Of a DNA stretch of 8,471 bases, positions 1 through 6,371 are shown piece after piece. The number at the start of each line of letters is the position of its first letter. The stretch's first letter is position 1. The stretch spans positions 1 to 8,471 of the forward strand of contig JBDRJH010000332.1 in NCBI GenBank assembly GCA_043815125.1, written 5' to 3'. The translations under genes were made by a program, and so were the position numbers. Below the pieces are notes generated by a model. That model was not told the DNA's origin. It saw only the letters and a list, made by a program, of their open reading frames with translations, and did not search any database. This DNA comes from JAUWBF01 sp043815125. GTDB lineage: Bacteria > Verrucomicrobiota > Verrucomicrobiia > Opitutales > Opitutaceae.

Positions 1-88
1 CGCTCGCGACGCCCGTTCAACGAGGGACTTCGGAATAGACGTCATCTCCCGGCGTGCGCGCAACGGGCCTCGCGAGCGAGGCCCCTAC
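1..88. repeat. REP/REPIN palindromic repeat, left arm cut by window edge
   Basis: The right REP unit is an 8-bp perfect stem (65-72 with 77-84) around the tetraloop CGAG, followed by CTAC (85-88), the complement of the GTAG box that typically flanks REP palindromes. The stretch 57-90 matches 6412-6445 at 33 of 34 positions, so it is a dispersed repeat. Positions 1-14 match the 3' half of an inverted REP unit with one mismatch at position 10. This makes the locus look like a REPIN with a spacer of about 50 nt whose first arm begins before the window. It ends 10 nt beyond the stop codon of the SHD1-domain gene, a usual place for such elements, and may protect or fold the 3' end of that mRNA. 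Confidence 0.75.
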
Positions 89-98
89 GACCGGGCGC

Positions 99-848
99 TC
101 ACCACTGCTCCTTGTCGGCGAGGCCGGCGGGCATGCTCGACTCCATCACCAGTTCCTGGTCGCGGTAGATGCGGATCCAGATGCCGACCAGCGTCTCGCG
201 ACTGGTGCTGTCGCCGGTCGCGGCGGAGACGATGTTGCCGTTGTAGCGCATCTTGGACGCGTCGATGGTCTCGGTGCGGAAGCTCACGCGGTCGTGCAGC
301 GGGATCGTTTCGATCTTCGTGGAGTAGGCCGTCTTTTTGAGGCCCTGCTTGCCCTTCTCATGCACGTTGTCGACCGTGGCGAAGAGGCGGTATTCGGCGC
401 GCAGGCCCTTGATCGGCTCGGGGCTTTTGTTGTTCAGGGTGATGGTGTAACCCCACTTTTCGGTGGTGGTGGTGCGACCATTTTTGACGATCTTGCCGGT
501 GGTGAGAATGACGTCGCTGTCCTTTTTCTCGGAGGAAAACATGCCGCGGCTCATCTCGACCTGGAGCGCGCCGGCGGGAATGGGCCGGGGGCGCTTGGCG
601 AACTCGCGGATGACCTTCTGGTCGGCGGCGCTGAGTTGGTCGACCTTGAGGGTGAAGGTCCGGCCGTCCTCGCGCTTGATGGTCACCTCGTCGTCGGTCG
701 CGTCGATGAGTTGGGCGCGGATGCTGCGGCCCTGGGTGTCGGTGAACGTGCGCCAATCGGAGTCGTTGGCGAGCAGGGGCAGGGCGGTGAGCAGGAGCCC
801 GCAGACCAGTCGGCGCAGGCAAAGGGGAAGGCGACGCGGGATTGGCAT
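99..848 (-). CDS. Secreted SHD1-domain protein of unknown function
   Basis: This 249-aa protein has an N-terminal signal peptide: basic residues R5, R6, R12 and R13, a hydrophobic core at about 14-26, and a likely cleavage after LLA (residue 27). It is therefore probably periplasmic or surface-associated. Residues 31-83 resemble the SHD1 (Sla1 homology domain 1) module common in Verrucomicrobiota and Planctomycetota: RTFTDTQGRSIRAQL, then DDEVTIKREDGR, then a short helix LSAADQKVIREF. The SHD1 call is from memory of the family pattern, not a search. Residues 95-240 are rich in alternating polar and hydrophobic strands, with WGYTITLNN followed by a GLRAEYRLF strand, and look like a beta-sandwich domain I cannot name. 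The first Met gives the complete signal peptide. No Shine-Dalgarno sequence precedes it. It lies 92 nt downstream of the coiled-coil gene on the same strand and may or may not share its transcript. A REP palindrome follows the stop. Confidence 0.85.
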   Translation of the reverse strand: MPIPRRLPLCLRRLVCGLLLTALPLLANDSDWRTFTDTQGRSIRAQLIDATDDEVTIKREDGRTFTLKVDQLSAADQKVIREFAKRPRPIPAGALQVEMSRGMFSSEKKDSDVILTTGKIVKNGRTTTTEKWGYTITLNNKSPEPIKGLRAEYRLFATVDNVHEKGKQGLKKTAYSTKIETIPLHDRVSFRTETIDASKMRYNGNIVSAATGDSTSRETLVGIWIRIYRDQELVMESSMPAGLADKEQW

Positions 849-883
849 AACGCCGCGGAGGCTAAGGCGTTCCGGGGGAGCCG

Positions 884-909
884 ACCAAGCCTGTTTTTTG
901 AGGCTTGGT
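884..909. other. Intergenic 9-bp stem-loop
   Basis: ACCAAGCCT (884-892) and AGGCTTGGT (901-909) form a perfect 9-bp stem with an 8-nt loop GTTTTTTG. It lies in the 92-nt gap between the coiled-coil gene and the SHD1 gene. The homopolymer run is inside the loop and no T tract follows the stem on either strand, so it is not a standard intrinsic terminator. It could stabilise or process the mRNA end of the ParA operon, or separate that operon from the SHD1 gene. The structure is visible in the sequence; its function is inferred. Confidence 0.45.
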
Positions 910-940
910 GGCGGGAGCGCAGCCAGGGGCGGGCGGATTC

Positions 941-1663
941 TTATTCGTTGAACTCGTCGCGCGGCGGGGGCGGGGCGGTCTTTTCCTTTTCCAGCGAGGC
1001 GGCGAGGGTGGGGTCGTAGAGGGCTTCGCGTTCCTGGAGGCGCTTGGCGCGCATGAGCAGCTCTTCCTCGCGTTGCTCGAGTTCGGTTTCCTTTTCCTGC
1101 TGTTCCTGGACCTTGGCGAAGAGGGCGGTCTCGCTGGCCTCGATGAATTCCTCGCGGTCCTTGAGGGAGGCCTTGGCTTCCTTGAAGGCGGCTTCCTGAC
1201 GCTCGAGTTCGGCCTTGAGGGATTCGAGGGCGGCGCGTTCCTCGGCGGAGGAGGCGGTGGGGATGGGGGAGGTGGTCTGGCGGACGCGGGCGGTGAGGAC
1301 TTTTTCGCGGGCGGCGAGGAGGGCCTCGGTCTCGGCCTGCTCGCGTTCCTTGTCGGCGAGTTTTACGCGGAGTTCGTCGAGGTCGCGCTCGGCCTCGGCG
1401 AGCTTGGCTTCGAGCTGGCGCAGGGTGCGTTCGAAGTCGCGGACCTGTTCGTGGCTGAGGTTGGGGTCGCCCCAGGGGGTGCGGGTGGCGTTGATGATCG
1501 CGCCGATCTGCTTGCGGGTCTCGGCGGAGGCGTTGGCGAGCGCGTAGGGGGTGACCGCGGCCGAGCGGCGGTTCCTGGCGGCCGAGGGAAGGAAGAGGTT
1601 GGGCTTGCCGGGAAAACGAACCTGTCCGGGGGCGGCGCCTGGTGTCGGGGGATGGTCGGGCAT
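941..1663 (-). CDS. Coiled-coil protein, third gene of the ParA operon
   Basis: I do not recognise a named family. I place the start at 1663 (protein MPDHPPTPGA..., 240 aa). The reading frame stays open upstream, but that extension is arginine/proline-rich, overlaps the preceding gene and looks like its shadow. Layout: residues 1-25 are Pro/Gly-rich and probably disordered; 26-50 form a basic patch (SAARNRRSAA) leading into a short helical stretch; 72-129 and 138-214 are two long Glu/Lys/Arg/Leu-rich coiled-coil segments separated by a Pro/Ser/Thr break (TTSPIPTASS); the tail is Pro-rich and acidic (PPPPRDEFNE). There is no signal peptide or membrane segment, so it should be cytoplasmic. It starts 8 nt after the stop of the preceding gene, with no Shine-Dalgarno sequence, which suggests translational coupling. 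By analogy to coiled-coil partners of ParA/MinD ATPases such as PomX, it could be a scaffold, cargo adaptor or ATPase activator; that role is inference from context. Confidence 0.8.
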   Translation of the reverse strand: MPDHPPTPGAAPGQVRFPGKPNLFLPSAARNRRSAAVTPYALANASAETRKQIGAIINATRTPWGDPNLSHEQVRDFERTLRQLEAKLAEAERDLDELRVKLADKEREQAETEALLAAREKVLTARVRQTTSPIPTASSAEERAALESLKAELERQEAAFKEAKASLKDREEFIEASETALFAKVQEQQEKETELEQREEELLMRAKRLQEREALYDPTLAASLEKEKTAPPPPRDEFNE

Positions 1664-1671
1664 GGGTGGAC

Positions 1672-2559
1672 TCAGCGGCCGAGGAGTTTGGTGAACCAGC
1701 TTTTTTTCGCGGCGGGGGCCGCGGGCGGCGGGGCGAGGCGGTGACGGATGAGGGCGGCGACGGCGGGTTCGATCCCGGGGTCGTCGAGCACGGCGGCGAC
1801 GCGCCCGGCGGGGGTGCCGGCGGCGAGCTGCGCGGTGATGGCGGCGGCCTGTTCGGTGAAGTGGGCGGCGCACTGATCGATGCGGGCGAGCACGACGACG
1901 GGCGTGGAGCCGGGGTCGGCGGCGATGGCGGCGCGGGTCTCGGGGGAGAGGGGGCGCACGGCGTGGGCGATGGCCTCTATCAGGTGCAGGCCGGAGGCGC
2001 CGACGCGGTAGGGCAGGTGGCGCGCGAGCACGTTTTCATCGAAGTGGGAGAGGGCGTTGAGCAGGGCGCGGAAGTCGCCGCCGACGATGACGTTTTGCGA
2101 CATTTCCTGGGTAAAGAGGGCGAACTCGCCGAGGGTGGTGATTTTCTCAAGCTGGCAGAACTCCCGGATGTCGGGGGAGAGTTCGCAGAGGGCGAGGGGG
2201 TGGGACTCGGGGATGCCGGCTCGGGCGAGGTTGCGGCGCACGGGGTTCTCGCGCTCGGCGGCGGCGGCGTTCTGGTTGACCATCTCGCCGAAAGGTTCGT
2301 CGAAGGAGAGGGTTTCCTGGAGGATGCCGATGAGCTTGTCGAGGTGGCCGGGTCCGAGGCCCTTGAGCGAGAGCATGTCGAGGGCTTCGTCGTAGGGCAG
2401 GTCGATGTAGGTGGCGGGGGTCTCGGTGGCGCCCTTGATCGGCCAGTCGGGGCCCTCGAGGTTCTGGGCCAGGCTGGAGAGGGGCAGGTCGACCATCAGC
2501 GAGGAGGCGAAGGCGGCGCGGACGTGATCCCATTCCTGGGGGGTGGCTTTGGCGGGCAT
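1672..2559 (-). CDS. Uncharacterised protein with HhH/alpha-CTD-like stretches, second gene of ParA operon
   Basis: This 295-aa cytoplasmic protein belongs to no family I can name. Residues 57-82 (LDMLSLKGLGPGHLDKLIGIL) look like a helix-hairpin-helix with a GLG turn. Residues 122-182 begin LSPDIREFCQLEKITTLGEF, which resembles the first helices of the RNA polymerase alpha-subunit C-terminal domain (LSVRSxNCLKxxxIxxIGDL). Both resemblances are by eye. Residues 185-275 are largely helical and alanine-rich. A Pro/Ala linker (276-284) leads to a C-terminal tail KKSWFTKLLGR that is basic and amphipathic, much like the membrane-targeting tail of MinD. There is no signal peptide or transmembrane helix. 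The start lies 40 nt after the parA stop with no Shine-Dalgarno sequence, and the stop is 8 nt before the coiled-coil gene, so the three are probably co-transcribed. A DNA-binding or membrane-tethering partner of the ATPase is plausible but unproven. Confidence 0.82.
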   Translation of the reverse strand: MPAKATPQEWDHVRAAFASSLMVDLPLSSLAQNLEGPDWPIKGATETPATYIDLPYDEALDMLSLKGLGPGHLDKLIGILQETLSFDEPFGEMVNQNAAAAERENPVRRNLARAGIPESHPLALCELSPDIREFCQLEKITTLGEFALFTQEMSQNVIVGGDFRALLNALSHFDENVLARHLPYRVGASGLHLIEAIAHAVRPLSPETRAAIAADPGSTPVVVLARIDQCAAHFTEQAAAITAQLAAGTPAGRVAAVLDDPGIEPAVAALIRHRLAPPPAAPAAKKSWFTKLLGR

Positions 2560-2599
2560 GGTGTCGGGCGGAGGCGGTTAAGGGGGGGCCGGGTGGTGG

Positions 2600-3493
2600 T
2601 CAGGCGGGTTCGTGGCGGATGATCTCGCTGGCGAGTTGGCGGTAGTCGGAGACGACGTTGCTCTGGCCGGACTCCTCGGAGTCGGCGCCGATCAGGAGCA
2701 CGGGCAGGCCGAGGGTGACGGCGCGGCGCACGACCATGGCGTCGCGCACAATGCTGTCGAAGATGCGGGCGCTCTTGCCGGCGCGCTTGGCGGTTTTGAA
2801 TTGGTTGAGGCGGAGTTGCATGCGCATCTTGGGCACCTCGATGTCGACGCCGGTCTTGATGGCGTTGAAGATGATGCCCTCGACTTGCGCGGGGCGGCCC
2901 ATATCGGCGGTGCGGAAGCTGGCGGAGAGTTGGTGGAACTTGTGCAGTTTTTCGACGAGCAGGGTGAACCCGATGAGGCTGAGCGCGTCGGGGTTGGAGG
3001 GCACGTAGATCTCGTTGGCCGAGAAGACGCCGCACTGCGAGGCGCGCAGGATGTTGGGCGGGCAGTCGAAGAGGATGAAGTCGTAGTCGGCCTCGATCTG
3101 GGCGAGCTGTTCCTGAAAAACGAGGTAGGCGGGCTTGCGGGGGTCGCCGATGTATTCGTTTTCGAGGTCGACGAGGTTGAAGGTGGTCGGAATGAGGTCG
3201 AGGCCGGGCAGGAGCGGGTCGCCGCCCTTGTCCTGCACGACGTCGTCGACGACGATGTCGGAGAGCCGGGCCGCGCCGGGGTCGAAGATGGAGTAGACCG
3301 AGCCGGTGCCGGTGGCGTTGATGGCGTTCCACCGTTCGAGGCGCAGCAGCCAGATGGAGGCGTTGGACTGCGTGTCGAGGTCGCAGAGCAGGACGCGCTT
3401 GCCGAGCTTGGCGAGGCAGGCGGCGGTGTTGACGATGAGGGAGGTCTTGCCGACGCCTCCCTTGTAATTGATAAAAGCGATTTTGCGGGCCAT
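2600..3493 (-). CDS. ParA-family deviant Walker A ATPase, without a parB neighbour
   Basis: This 297-aa ATPase belongs to the ParA/MinD superfamily. ATP-driven dimerisation of such proteins on the nucleoid or membrane positions DNA or protein cargo. The deviant Walker A motif is complete at 11-17 (KGGVGKT), with signature lysine K11 and P-loop lysine K16. The A' motif is at 38-44 (DLDTQSN; Thr replaces the usual Pro of DxDPQ), and Walker B is at 139-146 (FILFDCPP). PSNPDALSLIG (165-175) matches the conserved ParA segment after Walker B. Residues 213-257 carry many Arg and Lys (R224, R228, K233, K236, R237, K240, R243), as expected for nonspecific DNA binding. There is no N-terminal helix-turn-helix, so it is not a plasmid type Ia ParA. 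There is no MinD-like amphipathic tail on this protein, but the next gene has one. It is the first gene of an apparent three-gene operon. No parB or parS is visible nearby, so it is probably not the chromosome-segregation ParA. No Shine-Dalgarno sequence precedes the start. Confidence 0.93.
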   Translation of the reverse strand: MARKIAFINYKGGVGKTSLIVNTAACLAKLGKRVLLCDLDTQSNASIWLLRLERWNAINATGTGSVYSIFDPGAARLSDIVVDDVVQDKGGDPLLPGLDLIPTTFNLVDLENEYIGDPRKPAYLVFQEQLAQIEADYDFILFDCPPNILRASQCGVFSANEIYVPSNPDALSLIGFTLLVEKLHKFHQLSASFRTADMGRPAQVEGIIFNAIKTGVDIEVPKMRMQLRLNQFKTAKRAGKSARIFDSIVRDAMVVRRAVTLGLPVLLIGADSEESGQSNVVSDYRQLASEIIRHEPA

Positions 3494-3716
3494 CAGGTGG
3501 AGGAAATCAAGCGGATGCTGTGCCTAATACGACCATTGCGTGCGGTTCGTCGGACCGGGCGAGTGTTTAATGCGGCATTTGGGGGGATTTGACGGTTTTT
3601 TGCAGAATGTCCGGCGGCGGATGGGAATGCAACCGGGGGATGTTGTTTCAGAAGGGCAAAAAAACCGCTTGATTCACGCGGGGCCATGAGGCTTGCTGAC
3701 CCTCTTGTCAGTCATT
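3494..3716. promoter_or_regulatory. Divergent intergenic region between parA and tRNA-Pro
   Basis: These 223 nt separate the minus-strand parA operon from the plus-strand tRNA and must hold the promoters for both. No strong sigma-70 pair is visible. The best minus-strand -10 candidate is TATTAG (complement of 3524-3529), which would give a leader of roughly 20 nt before parA, but no good -35 lies upstream of it. On the plus strand TTGATT (3669-3674) could be a -35, with no convincing -10 at the right distance. A small inverted repeat, CTGAC (3696-3700) with GTCAG (3707-3711), sits just before the tRNA. A 64-codon reading frame across this region has no protein-like features. Confidence 0.4.
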
Positions 3717-3793
<77 letters not shown>

Positions 3794-3808
3794 TTTTCCC
3801 CACTCTTG

Positions 3809-3834
3809 AAGCCACCCCAACCGGTGGCTTTTTT
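3809..3834 (+). terminator. Rho-independent terminator of tRNA-Pro
   Basis: AAGCCACC (3809-3816) and GGTGGCTT (3823-3830) form an 8-bp stem with loop CCAACC. The last two T of the stem run into TTTT, giving six T at 3829-3834. It starts 15 nt after the tRNA 3' end, so it should end the tRNA transcript. It finishes only 14 nt before the vanZ-like start codon. Confidence 0.88.
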
Positions 3835-3848
3835 GGTGCCAACTCAAC

Positions 3849-4319
3849 ATGACTCCCGAGCCCGCCCAATCCCGCGCCAATGCCATCGTCCGGTGGTCGT
3901 GGGCCTGCGCGTTGGTGGTGATGATCTTCGTCGCCTCGGGCCAGAGCCAGGTGGCCGCGCCCAACATCGTCGACATCGACAAGGTCGCGCACTTCAGCGT
4001 CTTCGGCCTGCTGGCGACTCTGGTCGCGCGGGCGCTGGACAACCGGCATCCGCATACGCGCCGACGCTGGTGGGCGATCCTGATCGTTTCGGCCTACGGT
4101 GCTTGCGACGAACTTCGACAAAGTCTCACTCCCGGCCGTCTGGTGGAGTTTGACGACTGGGTCGCCGATACGCTCGGCGCGATCACCGCGGTGTCCGTTT
4201 ACCAATGCTGGCCGGCCTACCGCGCGCTGTTGGAGCGCCGTCTTTTTGTTCGCCGCCCGGCCGTGTCCGCTCCGGAATCCGGCCCAGTGAACGCGTCCGC
4301 CGAAAGCTGCTCTCCCTGA
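3849..4319 (+). CDS. VanZ-like family membrane protein
   Basis: This 156-aa protein fits the VanZ-like family, named after the teicoplanin-resistance accessory protein. Most members are of unknown function, and a resistance role should not be assumed. Family marks visible here are DKVAHFSVFGLLA (44-56) and DELRQSLTPGRLVEFDDWVADTLGA (87-111), with key residues D44, K45, H48, D87, E88, Q91, P95, G96, R97 and D103. Four hydrophobic segments at about 14-32, 46-63, 73-86 and 107-122 make it an inner-membrane protein. The C-terminal 30 residues are polar and Pro/Ser-rich. The ATG at 3849 is the only start that keeps the first membrane segment whole. No Shine-Dalgarno sequence precedes it. Its TGA overlaps the ligA ATG by one base (TGATG at 4317-4321), so the two are very likely translated together. 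The tRNA terminator just upstream leaves little room for a separate promoter. Confidence 0.9.
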   Translation: MTPEPAQSRANAIVRWSWACALVVMIFVASGQSQVAAPNIVDIDKVAHFSVFGLLATLVARALDNRHPHTRRRWWAILIVSAYGACDELRQSLTPGRLVEFDDWVADTLGAITAVSVYQCWPAYRALLERRLFVRRPAVSAPESGPVNASAESCSP

Positions 4320-6358
4320 TGACCACCGACGAAGCCCGCCTGCGCATCCAAGCCCTGCGCGACGAAATCAACCGTCACGACGAACGCTACTACCGCGACG
4401 CCGCCCCCGAGATCGCCGATTTCGACTACGACCGGCTCAAGCGTGAACTCGCCGACCTCGAGGACGCCCACCCCGAGCTGACCGACGCCGACTCGCCCAC
4501 CGCCCACGTCGGCGATGATCGCGTCGAGGGTTTCCGCACCGTGCCCCATCTCGAGCGCATGATGAGCCTCGAAAACACCTACTCCGAGGCCGAGCTGCGC
4601 GAGTTTCACGAGCGCCTTGTCCGGCTCATCGGCAGGGACGAACTCGACTACATCGTCGAACCCAAGATCGACGGTCTCGCCGTCAGCCTCACCTACGAAA
4701 AGGGCCGCCTTGTCCGCGCCGTCACCCGCGGCAACGGCGTCGAGGGCGACGACGTCACCGCCAACATCCTTTCCATCGACGGCCTGCCGCGCGCGCTCGC
4801 CGCCGGTCCGGACATCCCACAGCCCGATCGCATTGAAATCCGCGGCGAGGTCTTCATGACCCTGGCCGAGTTTCAACGCATCAACCGCGAACGCGAAGAG
4901 GCCGGCGACCCGCTCTACGCCAACCCCCGCAACCTCGCCGCCGGCACCCTCAAGCTCCTCGATCCCGCCGAGGTCGCCCGCCGCAAGCTCGACATCGTGC
5001 TCTACGGCCGCGGCCACTGCGAACCCGCCTCCATGTTGCCGCCGACTCAGGAAGGCGTGCATCAACTCATCACCGCCTGGGGCCTGCCCACCGTCGAAAA
5101 ATACTGGCACGCCCGTGGCATCGACCAAGTGCTCGCCGCTATCCACGATCTGGATACACGCCGCGACGCCTTCACCTACGCCACCGATGGCGCGGTCATC
5201 AAACTCGACCCGCTCGCGCTGCAACGCGAAGCCGGCGCAACCTCCAAGGCCCCCCGCTGGGCCATGGCCTACAAATTCGCCGCCGAGCGCGCCGAGACCG
5301 AATTGCTCGCCATCAGCATTCAGGTCGGCCGCACCGGAGTGTTGACCCCCGTGGCCGAGCTCGCGCCGGTGCAGCTCGCCGGCACCACCGTGGCCCGCGC
5401 CACGCTGCACAACCGCGACGAGATCGCCCGCAAGGACATCCGCGTCGGCGACTTTGTGCGCGTCGAAAAGGCCGGCGAAATCATCCCCGCCGTCATCGAC
5501 GTCAACCTCGACAAGCGTCAGCTCCACTGCGTGCCCTACGTCTTCCCGGAGAACTGTCCGGTCTGCGGCACCGCCGTCGTGCAATATGAGGGCGAAGTCG
5601 CGGTGCGTTGTCCCAACCCCGAGTGCGGCGCCCAGGTGCGTCGCCGCGTGCAGCACTTCGCGTCCAAGGCCTGCGTCGACATCGAGGGCCTCGGCGAGGC
5701 CATGGTCGGCACGCTGGTTGATCGCGGCTGGGTCAAGTCGATCCCCGACGTGTATCGGCTCCGTCGCGACGACCTCGTGACCCTCGGCAAGAGCGTCGAA
5801 AAATCCACCGACAACCTGCTCGCCGCCCTGGTGCGCAGCAAGTCTGCCGATCTCTGGCGGTTCATCCACGGCCTCGGTATCCCGCACGTCGGCGCGGCCG
5901 CGTCCAAGGATCTGGCCCGCCGTTTTCGCAGCCTCGAAGCGCTCTCGGCCGCGACCTACGAGGACTTCATCGGCGAGAAAAAAACCAGCCTCATCGACGG
6001 CATCGGCGAGACCATGGCGCTGGCGATTCTCGGTCACTTCAACGAGCCGCGCAACCGCACCATCGTCGCGGAATTGTCCGCGCTGGGCGTCGCGCCCACG
6101 CCGCCCGTGCAGGCCGCCGCCAGTGGAACCGCGCTCAGCGGCAAGACCTTTGTGCTCACCGGCACGTTGCCCACGCTGACCCGCGAACAAGCCGCCGAGT
6201 TGATCGAGTCGGCCGGCGGCAAGGTCAGCTCCAGCGTGTCCAAAAAAACCCACTACGTCGTCGCCGGCGAAGAGGCCGGGTCCAAGTTGACCAAGGCCCA
6301 GTCACTCGGCGTGCCCGTGCTCGACGAGGCCGGCCTGCGCGAGCTGCTGGCGGGGTGA
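4319..6358 (+). CDS. ligA: NAD+-dependent DNA ligase LigA
   Basis: LigA seals DNA nicks using NAD+ in replication (Okazaki fragments) and repair; it is essential in most bacteria. At 679 aa it is full length for the family. Domain Ia (about 1-70) carries the NAD+ contacts Y24, D34, Y37 and D38. The nucleotidyltransferase domain has the adenylated lysine K116 in KIDG (116-119), RGNGVEGDDVT (137-147), E177 in IEIRGEVF, DGAVIK (290-295) and the WAMAYKF motif (314-320). The OB fold follows to about residue 400. A four-cysteine zinc finger uses C413, C416, C431 and C436. Helix-hairpin-helix repeats fill about 440-590 (IEGLGE, HGLGIPHVGA, IDGIGE). A BRCT domain occupies 602-679. All catalytic residues I can place are present, so it should be active. 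The frame is open back to 4205, but the ATG at 4319 begins exactly where LigA homology does and overlaps the vanZ-like stop codon, indicating coupling. Confidence 0.98.
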   Translation: MTTDEARLRIQALRDEINRHDERYYRDAAPEIADFDYDRLKRELADLEDAHPELTDADSPTAHVGDDRVEGFRTVPHLERMMSLENTYSEAELREFHERLVRLIGRDELDYIVEPKIDGLAVSLTYEKGRLVRAVTRGNGVEGDDVTANILSIDGLPRALAAGPDIPQPDRIEIRGEVFMTLAEFQRINREREEAGDPLYANPRNLAAGTLKLLDPAEVARRKLDIVLYGRGHCEPASMLPPTQEGVHQLITAWGLPTVEKYWHARGIDQVLAAIHDLDTRRDAFTYATDGAVIKLDPLALQREAGATSKAPRWAMAYKFAAERAETELLAISIQVGRTGVLTPVAELAPVQLAGTTVARATLHNRDEIARKDIRVGDFVRVEKAGEIIPAVIDVNLDKRQLHCVPYVFPENCPVCGTAVVQYEGEVAVRCPNPECGAQVRRRVQHFASKACVDIEGLGEAMVGTLVDRGWVKSIPDVYRLRRDDLVTLGKSVEKSTDNLLAALVRSKSADLWRFIHGLGIPHVGAAASKDLARRFRSLEALSAATYEDFIGEKKTSLIDGIGETMALAILGHFNEPRNRTIVAELSALGVAPTPPVQAAASGTALSGKTFVLTGTLPTLTREQAAELIESAGGKVSSSVSKKTHYVVAGEEAGSKLTKAQSLGVPVLDEAGLRELLAG

Positions 6359-6371
6359 GGCGGTGCCGGTT

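Noticed and set aside
884..909. Hairpin as an intrinsic terminator of the ParA operon
   Set aside because: No T tract follows the stem on either strand; the T/A run is in the loop. Kept only as a stem-loop.
54..1019. 321-codon plus-strand frame opposite the SHD1 gene
   Set aside because: It runs across the REP repeat, the SHD1 gene and the intergenic gap, has low-complexity Gly/Ala/Val composition, and the opposite strand has a clear signal peptide and domain.
1664..1873. 70-residue N-terminal extension of the coiled-coil gene
   Set aside because: Arg/Pro/His-rich and lying wholly over the 3' end of the preceding gene; the internal ATG at 1663 follows that gene's stop by 8 nt.
2600..3493. 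Chromosomal parAB partition locus
   Set aside because: No ParB gene, no parS-like palindrome seen near it, and the downstream genes do not resemble ParB.
3493..3687. 64-codon minus-strand frame upstream of parA
   Set aside because: Lies in the divergent promoter region, has no recognisable motif and no supporting context.
4205..4318. 38-residue upstream extension of LigA
   Set aside because: LigA homology begins at the ATG at 4319 and the extension overlaps the vanZ-like coding frame.
3849..4319. Glycopeptide resistance gene
   Set aside because: Only VanZ-like family membership is supported; no vanHAX-type genes are nearby and most VanZ-like proteins are unrelated to resistance.
4217..6253. 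678-codon minus-strand frame antisense to ligA
   Set aside because: Gly/Ala/Val/Asp-rich composition with no motif; a shadow of the GC-rich ligA codons.
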